Made by a program: the position numbers and the translations under genes | Assembly (NCBI GenBank): GCA_934394595.1 | Contig: CAKRRX010000069.1 | Location: 1 to 12,763, forward strand | Reading direction: 5' to 3' | DNA from: an uncultured Blautia sp. | GTDB lineage: Bacteria > Bacillota > Clostridia > Lachnospirales > Lachnospiraceae | Length of the DNA stretch: 12,763 bases | Notes under the pieces: model-generated | What the model saw: only the letters and a program-made list of their open reading frames with translations | Database searches by the model: none | What the model was told of the DNA's origin: nothing | Shown here: piece after piece, positions 7,607 through 12,763 of the stretch | Numbering within the stretch: the first letter of the stretch is position 1 | Layout of the letters: each line of letters begins with the position of its first letter

Positions 7607-7635
7607 TTGACAAAAAAGTACAAAATATCTATAAT
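7607..7635 (+). promoter_or_regulatory. Perfect-consensus sigma-A promoter for the 75-residue protein gene
   Basis: TTGACA (7607-7612), 17 bases, then TATAAT (7630-7635): an exact consensus match with optimal spacing. The expected start point is near 7642, leaving about 25 bases before the GTG codon. Nothing at this promoter indicates that an activator is needed, so high basal activity is expected unless a repressor binds. Confidence 0.9.
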
Positions 7636-7666
7636 AGATTTATCAGGTAATCCGGGAGGTAATAAG

Positions 7667-7894
7667 GTGAAGGAATATGAAGTGATCTGGGAAATTTTTA
7701 ATAAATGTCCCAGAAATCAGATGAGAGATGTTTTTGTTGAGGAACTGGAACTGGAAGATCCGGAAGAATATGTGAAGAATAAATTTCAGGGGCATGAGGT
7801 TTCATATGAAAAGACAATTCTTGAGGATGGAACCATCATATTTGATATACAGACATCTCAGATTTCTCAGAGATGCTCTTTTACGGAGATATAG
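7667..7894 (+). CDS. Small acidic protein of unknown function
   Basis: I do not recognise this 75-residue protein. The start is GTG at 7667, with GGGAGG at 7654-7659 seven bases upstream. An in-frame TTG at 7607 lies in the -35 box and cannot be used from this promoter. The sequence (MKEYEVIWEIFNKCPRNQMR, then DVFVEELELEDPEEYVKNKF, then a beta-rich end including EKTILEDGTIIFDIQTSQIS) is soluble and glutamate-rich, with no membrane segment and only two scattered cysteines. It reads as a small alpha-beta fold, helix first and strands last. Real coding is supported by the strong promoter, good ribosome site, and uninterrupted frame with a typical composition for this genome. Its neighbours are divergent xpt and the downstream metal regulator, which has its own promoter. 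No function is claimed. Confidence 0.8.
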   Translation: MKEYEVIWEIFNKCPRNQMRDVFVEELELEDPEEYVKNKFQGHEVSYEKTILEDGTIIFDIQTSQISQRCSFTEI

Positions 7895-7987
7895 CAGATA
7901 TCCGGACTGTATTGTTTAAAAATGCTTCTGCTTAGTAGTATATTTTTCAATACATAGTGTGAAAATAGTGCATAAAAAGGCAATCTG

Positions 7988-7996
7988 TGTTATAAT
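7988..7996 (+). promoter_or_regulatory. Extended -10 promoter for the metal-sensor/mrp unit
   Basis: TGT followed by TATAAT (7991-7996) is an extended -10 element. The -35 region 17 bases upstream (GTGCAT, 7968-7973) is poor, which is usual for this promoter type. The start point would be about 8003, giving a leader of nearly 100 bases before the ATG at 8101. A short direct repeat ATAGTG (7954-7959 and 7965-7970) lies just upstream. Confidence 0.7.
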
Positions 7997-8100
7997 AAAA
8001 AGACATGTTTCAGGAAGAAAAACGGCAGAACTTTTTAGGCAGACTGCTCCGATTTCACATAAAAAACTATGGTCAGATCTGGCAGATACAGGAGGATGAC

Positions 8101-8481
8101 ATGATCGAAGAGACAACTACAAACCATTCCCATGAAGGTGAAGAGCAGCATGTACATACTCATGTTCTGGAAGATGGATCTACTATTACCCATACACATG
8201 GGGAGCATGGACATCATCACAGTCATGCGCAGACGAAAGCTGTGCTGAACCGTCTTTCCCGGGCAATTGGCCATTTGGAGTCTATCAAACGGATGGTAGA
8301 GGATGGAAGGGATTGCAGTGAGGTTCTGATCCAGCTTTCCGCTGTGAAATCGGCGATAAATAATACAGGAAAGATCATTTTACAGGATCATATTGAACAC
8401 TGTATTGTAGATGCGGTAGAGCACGGAGATAAGGATGCAATTAAAGAACTGGAACATGCAATCGACAGATTTATGAAGTGA
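8101..8481 (+). CDS. CsoR/FrmR-family metal-sensing repressor with histidine-rich N-terminal tail
   Basis: Probable all-helical, DNA-binding metal sensor of the DUF156 family, which releases DNA when it binds Cu(I), Ni/Co or related ligands. From ATG at 8101 (GGAGG at 8091-8095) it has 126 residues. Residues 47-126 are the family core: LNRLSRAIGHLESIKRMVEDG, then C72, H97 and C101 in DCSEVL and DHIEHC. This is the Cys-His-Cys set of CsoR-type Cu(I) sensors. Residues 9-42 hold twelve histidines in runs such as HVHTH and HGHHHSH. H40 falls at about the spacing of the N-terminal nickel ligand of RcnR, so the metal is uncertain (Cu, Ni, Co or Zn). The tail may store metal or widen specificity. 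An in-frame ATG at 8005 would add 32 residues. No efflux pump is adjacent; mrp follows, so the target may be mrp and its own promoter. Confidence 0.87.
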   Translation: MIEETTTNHSHEGEEQHVHTHVLEDGSTITHTHGEHGHHHSHAQTKAVLNRLSRAIGHLESIKRMVEDGRDCSEVLIQLSAVKSAINNTGKIILQDHIEHCIVDAVEHGDKDAIKELEHAIDRFMK

Positions 8482-8567
8482 TCGAAACAAATGCAAGGCG
8501 GAAGCTTTTGGCGAAAACGGAGCTTCTGTGTCCAAACTGCAAATATAATAAAAAAGGAGATAGAGAA

Positions 8568-9398
8568 ATGGCAAGAGAATGTGACAGCACAACTTGCGAT
8601 AAATCAAGTTGTGAAGGCTGTGCCAGCAAGAAAAATCCGCAGAGCATGCAGGCAGCTATGAATCCCATGTCTGAAATAAAGCATGTGATCGGCGTTGTAA
8701 GTGGAAAGGGCGGCGTTGGAAAATCCTTTGTGACAGCTTCCCTGGCAAACAAAATGGCAAAGAAGGGGTATAAAGTAGGAATTCTTGATGCTGATATTAC
8801 AGGACCATCTATTCCGAAAATGTACGGCCTGAAAGGGGCTGCCCAGGCCAATGACACAGGAATCTTTCCAATGGAGACGAAAAACGGGATCAAGGTAATG
8901 TCCATCAATCTGCTTCTTCCAACTGAGGATACACCGGTGATCTGGCGTGGACCGATCCTCGGAAATATGGTAAAGCAGTTCTGGACTGATGTGATCTGGG
9001 GCGATTTAGACTATCTTTTTGTAGATATGCCCCCAGGAACAGGTGATGTTCCATTGACTGTTTTTCAGTCCCTTCCAATTCAGGGAATCGTGATCGTAAC
9101 CTCTCCACAGGATTTGGTAAGTATGATCGTGAAAAAGGCATATAATATGGCTGGAATGATGAAAGTGCCGGTTCTGGGTCTTGTAGAGAACTATAGCTAT
9201 GTAAAATGTCCTGATTGCGGAAAGGAACTGAAGGTATTTGGTGAGAGCCACATTGATGAGATTGCAGCTTCTCTGAATGTACCGGTTCTTGGCAAAATGC
9301 CAATCGACCCGGCTTATGCAGCCAAGGTGGATGAGGGTGCTTTCGATGAGATCGACAATCCGTATATTGAGGCAGCAGAAGCTGTTATGCCACAGTAA
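8568..9398 (+). CDS. mrp: Mrp/NBP35 (ApbC)-family iron-sulphur carrier ATPase
   Basis: Deviant Walker P-loop NTPase that binds a bridging [4Fe-4S] cluster as a dimer and hands it to target proteins in the cytoplasm. The 276-residue product has the P loop GKGGVGKS at 46-53, LDADITGPSIPKMYG (73-87), VDMPPGTGD (152-160) and the cluster-binding pair C214/C217 in VKCPDCGKE. Its N-terminus adds four cysteines, C5, C10, C15 and C18 (CX4CX4CX2C), like the extra cluster site of NBP35-type proteins but with different spacing. The start is ATG at 8568 with AGGAG at 8555-8559. A longer frame from GTG at 8478 overlaps the upstream stop (GTGA) but has no good ribosome site. It lies 86 bases after the metal-sensor gene with no terminator between, so cotranscription is likely. 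Confidence 0.92.
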   Translation: MARECDSTTCDKSSCEGCASKKNPQSMQAAMNPMSEIKHVIGVVSGKGGVGKSFVTASLANKMAKKGYKVGILDADITGPSIPKMYGLKGAAQANDTGIFPMETKNGIKVMSINLLLPTEDTPVIWRGPILGNMVKQFWTDVIWGDLDYLFVDMPPGTGDVPLTVFQSLPIQGIVIVTSPQDLVSMIVKKAYNMAGMMKVPVLGLVENYSYVKCPDCGKELKVFGESHIDEIAASLNVPVLGKMPIDPAYAAKVDEGAFDEIDNPYIEAAEAVMPQ

Positions 9399-9454
9399 TG
9401 CACTGAGAAAGCTTTGAAAAATCAGCCAAGCTGATATAGCAGAGATTTTGCATT

Positions 9455-9516
9455 AAAAAAGATTCCGGGTAAAAACAAGATTGTAACATCCTGTTTTTAC
9501 CGGAATCTTTTCTTTT
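9455..9516. terminator. Bidirectional intrinsic terminator between mrp and the aldolase gene
   Basis: A 20-pair stem: 9457-9477 (AAAAGATTCCGGGTAAAAACA) pairs with 9492-9511, with one bulged G and a 14-base loop. A T-rich run follows on the plus strand (9508-9516) and the A run at 9455-9460 gives the same on the minus strand. It serves both convergent genes. A small 6-pair hairpin (ATCAGC at 9421-9426, GCTGAT at 9430-9435) lies just before it. Confidence 0.92.
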
Positions 9517-9518
9517 AT

Positions 9519-10607
9519 TTATTTCTTGCTGCGGTATGCTTCTGCTTCCCAATGGGTAATGAAATAAGTAATCTCGTCAGTCATCTGAAGTGGACCGCCG
9601 AAGCTTTCAGCATAGACTGCAAGCTTGATGGCATCCTTAGCCAGAAGCTGTGCTTTGGCAGCTTTTCCCTTATCATCTTCCATGATAAATGCACCAATGC
9701 CCTGAACCAGGATCAGTCTTGGCTCTTTATCCTGTTTTGCCATAAACCCATCCAGTGCTTCTTTTGCCTGATCAATGTTTTCAACAAATAGTGGATATGG
9801 GCCGCAATATACAATGTGATCAGGAGTGAATGGCTTCAGAAGAGGTGCAGCAGCCTCTTTATTTTTTACAAAATTATCTGCTTCAGCAACCGGTATAACT
9901 TCTACAGCATGTCCAAGCAGATTGGAAAGCTTCTGGGCAGCAGCCTCTTTTTCCGGTGTAACAGCATCGCTGACATCAGCGGTTCGCTTTACCTGTTTTT
10001 CAAGCTTAGAGATCACGCCATCAAATAAAACACCAATTTCCTCTACAGTATCTGCCGCTACAAAAATACCATGATTCTGAAGAAGAAGAACCTGAACATC
10101 TTTTCCGAATTCTTTTTTGTAAGCGCTCATTTTCTCATAACAAATGCGGGCAAGGGTGTATCCCGGCTTACAGATGTCAATCCAGAGGACTTCATTTCCA
10201 AGAAGCTGTTTGGAAAGTGTGCTTGCACCCTTACCACATGTGAGACCGTTTATAAGTGTTGGATGAACATGCAGTACATATGTATAGGCAAATAAATTAT
10301 GCAGCAATGCTTCCACACTTGGGCGCTTGGTCTTATCAGCATCTGTTACAGCAGCCATTACATCTGCAAGATATGCAGCTTCACGCTCTGTGTCATTTCC
10401 GGGATATTCTGTTTTCATAATCTCATTGAGACGGGTACGGCTCATTTCAACGAATTCCTCGGCTTTAATTGTGGCGAGCTGAGTGCCGGAGCCCTTTACA
10501 TACAGTGTGGTGTCATCCTTCACAGAAGTATTTCCACCGCCTGCAAGAACATAAGCAGGATTGCTTCCATAAGTATTTGACATTTTTACCAAAGTTGAAA
10601 GATCCAT
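9519..10607 (-). CDS. Class II (zinc-dependent) aldolase/adducin-family protein
   Basis: Probable metal-dependent aldolase acting on a small phosphorylated or free sugar; the substrate is not readable. The 362-residue protein has GGGNTSVK (23-30), KGSGTQLATI (38-47), E99 in PSVEALLH as the likely catalytic acid, and zinc ligands H113 and H115 in LHVHPTLINGLTCG and H179 in LLLQNHGIF. It is far longer than the roughly 215 residues of FucA. The motif set and the C-terminal ending ITHWEAEAYR resemble the aldolase half of bifunctional rhamnulose-1-phosphate aldolase/dehydrogenases (RhaE-type), but the dehydrogenase half is absent. The ATG (complement of 10605-10607) follows GGGAGG (complement of 10619-10624) with a long 11-base gap. 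It lies downstream of the LysR-type gene on the same strand, and no kinase or isomerase gene is nearby. Confidence 0.85.
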   Translation of the reverse strand: MDLSTLVKMSNTYGSNPAYVLAGGGNTSVKDDTTLYVKGSGTQLATIKAEEFVEMSRTRLNEIMKTEYPGNDTEREAAYLADVMAAVTDADKTKRPSVEALLHNLFAYTYVLHVHPTLINGLTCGKGASTLSKQLLGNEVLWIDICKPGYTLARICYEKMSAYKKEFGKDVQVLLLQNHGIFVAADTVEEIGVLFDGVISKLEKQVKRTADVSDAVTPEKEAAAQKLSNLLGHAVEVIPVAEADNFVKNKEAAAPLLKPFTPDHIVYCGPYPLFVENIDQAKEALDGFMAKQDKEPRLILVQGIGAFIMEDDKGKAAKAQLLAKDAIKLAVYAESFGGPLQMTDEITYFITHWEAEAYRSKK

Positions 10608-10618
10608 AAAATTTAATA

Positions 10619-10708
10619 CCTCCCATTGTTTTTTCCTACATTTACATTGTACATGATATCGAAAAATTTAGCTATCAAAATATGTTAAAAAGAAGTATTT
10701 GTTGTGCT
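10619..10708 (-). promoter_or_regulatory. Possible aldolase promoter region
   Basis: The 101-base gap between the LysR-type gene and the aldolase gene has no T-tract hairpin. On the minus strand TACAAT (complement of 10645-10650) is a plausible -10 box, but the nearest TTGATA lies 21 bases away, a poor spacing. This would suit an activator-dependent promoter, yet simple read-through from the regulator gene is equally possible. Confidence 0.3.
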
Positions 10709-11596
10709 TTATGCTGAAAAATAGTCGAAAAATTTTTGGGCTGCCTGGGATAAGGGCAGATTTTCGTGATATACAATGGCTAATTGTCTGGGCGGCAGCT
10801 GTTGCTTCAGGTTCACATGCATCAGGGAAGCTTCCTGCCCATGCAAAGATGACAGCATATAATCCGGAACACAGGCAATCCCCAGACCAATACGGGCAAG
10901 ATCAACAAGCAAATCGTTACTGTTAAGCTCAACCTCCGGAATCAGGTTTTGCCTGTGTGCTGCGAAAAACTGATGAAGGTATTCGCTTGTTGTACTTTTA
11001 GACGAAAGGGTAAGAAGAGGATATTCCATCAATTTTTTTATTTCCAGAGTTTTTCCTTCAATGGGAAAGAATTCCGGATTGGCAACAAAAATATCCTGAA
11101 AATTTTTAACTACATATGTTTTGGTGTGCGAGGTAAGCAGGGAGTTTGGAAGATTGCTTACGATCAGATCTACCTGGCGGTTTTCCAGAAGCTCTACACA
11201 TCCCATGGAGGTGCTGTTAGTGACTTTAATCCGTACTCCTGGATAATCCTGGTGAAAACGTTTCAGATAATCAATAAGAAAATAACGGCAGATAGTATCA
11301 CTTGCCCCAATCCGCAGCTGACCCTGAAGACCGTCTTCCGCCAGAAGCTGTGCCTCACCTTGAAAAAGCATTTCCAGAGCCGGTTTTACATGCTGAAAAA
11401 GTACTTCTCCCTCAGAGGTAAGGGTTACCTTCTTGGTGCTTCGGAAAAATAGTTCCCGACCCAGCTTTTTCTCCAGAGTTTTGATCCCCTGACTTACTGC
11501 AGACTGGGAAATAAAAAGCTGGCGGGAAGCTTCCGAAAAGCTTAAGGTAGTGGCAACGTAGTAAAAGCATTTATATAATTCAAGATTGATATCCAT
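10709..11596 (-). CDS. LysR-family transcriptional regulator
   Basis: Probable ligand-responsive transcription factor of 295 residues, the family norm. The winged helix-turn-helix spans about 4-63, with FYYVATTLSFSEASRQLFIS then QSAVSQGIKTLEKKLGRELF, the hallmark LysR pattern. The effector-binding domain starts at about 88 (GQLRIGASDTICRYFL) and includes VDLIVSNLP and the late segment LVDLARIGLGIACVPDYML. The start is ATG at 11596 (minus strand), set by GGAGGA (complement of 11604-11609) and by the family start MDINLELYKCF. A longer frame to 11671 adds 25 unrelated residues. It is divergent from purL and upstream of the aldolase gene. LysR-type proteins commonly act on divergent or adjacent genes, so either could be a target; the ligand is unknown. 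Confidence 0.92.
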   Translation of the reverse strand: MDINLELYKCFYYVATTLSFSEASRQLFISQSAVSQGIKTLEKKLGRELFFRSTKKVTLTSEGEVLFQHVKPALEMLFQGEAQLLAEDGLQGQLRIGASDTICRYFLIDYLKRFHQDYPGVRIKVTNSTSMGCVELLENRQVDLIVSNLPNSLLTSHTKTYVVKNFQDIFVANPEFFPIEGKTLEIKKLMEYPLLTLSSKSTTSEYLHQFFAAHRQNLIPEVELNSNDLLVDLARIGLGIACVPDYMLSSLHGQEASLMHVNLKQQLPPRQLAIVYHENLPLSQAAQKFFDYFSA

Positions 11597-11663
11597 GGAT
11601 AAATCCTCCAAAACTAACTGATACAGGTAAGCTGAGAATATCTGCTTTGATGAAAGCGTGGTG

Positions 11664-11674
11664 TGCATCATGCA
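11664..11674. promoter_or_regulatory. Small palindrome TGCATCATGCA upstream of the LysR-type gene
   Basis: TGCAT and ATGCA form a perfect inverted repeat around one C, 68-78 bases upstream of the regulator start. It could be a half-site or dyad for self-regulation, but at 11 bases it could occur by chance. I could not identify a clear promoter for the LysR-type gene in the AT-rich stretch 11597-11760. Confidence 0.3.
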
Positions 11675-11703
11675 AATGAAAAATAATAAGAGTTAATAAT
11701 AAA

Positions 11704-11720
11704 TAATATAAGATATATTA
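11704..11720. promoter_or_regulatory. AT-rich 17-base palindrome in the lysR-purL divergent region
   Basis: TAATATA (11704-11710) and TATATTA (11714-11720) are perfect inverted repeats around AGA. The dyad sits just upstream of the probable purL -35 region, where a regulator could reach both divergent genes. The region is very AT-rich, so chance is a serious alternative. Confidence 0.35.
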
Positions 11721-11726
11721 ATTTTA

Positions 11727-11754
11727 CTTATGATAAATTTTATGATACTATAAT
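11727..11754 (+). promoter_or_regulatory. Probable purL promoter
   Basis: TATAAT at 11749-11754 is a perfect -10 box. The -35 region is weak (CTTATG, 11727-11732, at 16 bases). An AT-rich tract upstream may act as an UP element. An 8-base direct repeat TTATGATA (11728-11735 and 11740-11747) fills the spacer. The start point would be about 11761. Confidence 0.65.
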
Positions 11755-11764
11755 AAATGACGAT

Positions 11765-11797
11765 GTGCAACAATGGATTTATATAATCCATAAGCAC
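11765..11797 (+). other. 5'-leader hairpin of purL
   Basis: GTGC (11765-11768) pairs with GCAC (11794-11797), then, across a 4/2 internal loop, ATGGATT (11773-11779) pairs with AATCCAT (11785-11791) around the loop TATAT. It lies within a few bases of the predicted transcript start and 21 bases before the ribosome site. It lacks the size and core of purine, PRPP or ZTP riboswitches. A 5' stability hairpin or protein-binding site is possible. Confidence 0.55.
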
Positions 11798-11831
11798 CTG
11801 AGGATATCATATTCACGAAAGGAGTTTTCCA

Positions 11832-12763
11832 ATGAGTAACGTAAGACGGGTATACGTAGAAAAGAAACCATCCTTTGCCGTAAAAGCCAAAGAACTGAAG
11901 CATGAGATCAGCTCTTATCTGGGCATTAAGACTGTAACAAATGTGCGGGAACTGATCCGCTATGACGTAGAGAATATTTCCGATGATGTATTTGAAAAAG
12001 CATGCCATACAGTATTTGCTGAGCCTCCGGTAGATGACCTTTACCTGGAGAAATTCCAGGCAGCAGATGGCGCACATGTTTTTTCTGTAGAATTCCTTCC
12101 CGGCCAGTTTGACCAGAGAGCCGATTCCGCTGTACAGTGCGTACAGTTCCTGGACGAAAACGCACAGCCGATCATCCGCTCTGCCACTACTTATGTGATC
12201 GAGGGTGACATTACAGAGGAAGAATTTGAGGCAATCAAGAATCACTGCATTAACCCTGTAGATTCCCGTGAGACAGGCCTTCAGAAGCCGGAGACACTGG
12301 TTACAGAGTTCAAGGATCCGGAAGATGTTAAAATCTTTGATGGCTTCCGTGACATGGAAGAAGCGCCATTAAAAGAACTTTACAGTTCCCTGAATCTTGC
12401 TATGACATTCAAGGATTTCCTTCATATCCAGAACTATTTCAGAGATGAAGAGAAACGTGATCCATCTATGACCGAGATCCGTGTTCTGGATACCTACTGG
12501 TCTGACCATTGCCGTCATACCACATTCTCCACTGAGCTTACACAGGTGAAATTTGATGAGGGTGATTACAAAACTCCTATCGTTGATACTTATAACAGAT
12601 ATCTTTCTGACAGAGAAGTGCTTTATAAGGGACGGGACGACAAATTCGTCTGCCTGATGGATCTTGCTCTTATGGCTATGAAGAAGCTGAAATCCGAAGG
12701 CAAGCTTCAGGATCAGGAAGAGTCCGACGAGATCAATGCCTGCAGTATTGTAGTGCCGGTTGA
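11832..12763 (+). CDS. purL: Phosphoribosylformylglycinamidine synthase, long form (3' end beyond the window)
   Basis: Fourth step of de novo purine synthesis: FGAR + ATP + glutamine to FGAM. Only 310 codons are present and the frame is open at the right edge, so the gene is partial by window, not broken. The start is ATG at 11832 with AAAGGAG at 11818-11824. The N-terminal part (about 1-150) is the PurS-like region typical of large PurL, including VEFLPGQFDQRADSAVQC (86-103). The linker region holds DTYWSDHCRHTTFSTEL (220-236), the signature SDHCRHT of the synthase domain. Clostridial members of this type are about 1,200-1,260 residues, with a glutaminase domain at the far end, so roughly three quarters of the gene lies outside. 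It is divergent from a LysR-type gene. Confidence 0.95.
   Translation, partial: MSNVRRVYVEKKPSFAVKAKELKHEISSYLGIKTVTNVRELIRYDVENISDDVFEKACHTVFAEPPVDDLYLEKFQAADGAHVFSVEFLPGQFDQRADSAVQCVQFLDENAQPIIRSATTYVIEGDITEEEFEAIKNHCINPVDSRETGLQKPETLVTEFKDPEDVKIFDGFRDMEEAPLKELYSSLNLAMTFKDFLHIQNYFRDEEKRDPSMTEIRVLDTYWSDHCRHTTFSTELTQVKFDEGDYKTPIVDTYNRYLSDREVLYKGRDDKFVCLMDLALMAMKKLKSEGKLQDQEESDEINACSIVVPV

Noticed and set aside
7954..7970. CsoR-type operator near the metal-sensor promoter
   Set aside because: The known CsoR and RcnR operators contain G/C tracts within inverted repeats; only an AT-rich direct repeat ATAGTG is present, so no operator is called.
11761..11831. ZTP, PRPP or purine riboswitch in the purL leader
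   Set aside because: Only one simple hairpin fits in about 70 bases, and none of the conserved cores of these classes is present.
11748..12245. 165-codon minus-strand frame opposite the 5' end of purL
   Set aside because: It is fully antisense to clear purL coding sequence and its promoter, with no family resemblance.

Overview
The window looks like a chromosomal segment of a low-to-moderate GC Firmicute, most likely a Lachnospiraceae gut bacterium (Blautia or a close relative). This rests on several things: the rpoA-rplQ end of the ribosomal operon, a MurT/GatD pair, a long PurL with a PurS-like N-terminus, an enlarged L17, strong AGGAGG-type ribosome sites and many GTG starts. The genus is an inference from protein style; no 16S or database comparison was possible. 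There are twelve credible protein genes, one of them cut by the right edge. I see no rRNA, tRNA, insertion sequence, phage gene or CRISPR array, and no gene-free gap longer than 300 bases.

Left part, plus strand (1-6867). rpoA and rplQ close the ribosomal protein operon. A folded spacer separates them, and a strong intrinsic terminator follows rplQ. Next comes a run of five same-strand genes: a secreted or membrane-anchored GDPD-family phosphodiesterase, murT and gatD (ATGA overlap; together they amidate the D-glutamate of lipid II), a short HTH regulator of WYL-protein type that lacks the WYL domain, and a sugar-binding-type lipoprotein with no transporter genes beside it. Cell-envelope work is the common thread of the first three genes; the link to the last two is only by position.

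Middle part (6832-9516). xpt, on the minus strand, encodes a purine salvage enzyme and ends at a hairpin shared with the lipoprotein gene. Its promoter lies back to back with a perfect-consensus sigma-A promoter that drives a 75-residue protein I do not recognise. Then follow a CsoR/FrmR-family metal-sensor repressor with a very histidine-rich N-terminal tail and an Mrp/NBP35-type iron-sulphur carrier ATPase, which probably form one transcript. This pair is the most interesting unit in the window. A bidirectional terminator separates it from the convergent genes that follow.

Right part (9519-12763). On the minus strand a LysR-type regulator lies upstream of a stand-alone class II aldolase. 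On the plus strand, divergent from the LysR gene, is the 5' part of purL (310 codons visible). Its upstream region holds an AT-rich palindrome, a TATAAT box and a 5'-leader hairpin. xpt and purL are both purine genes, but neither leader shows a purine riboswitch.
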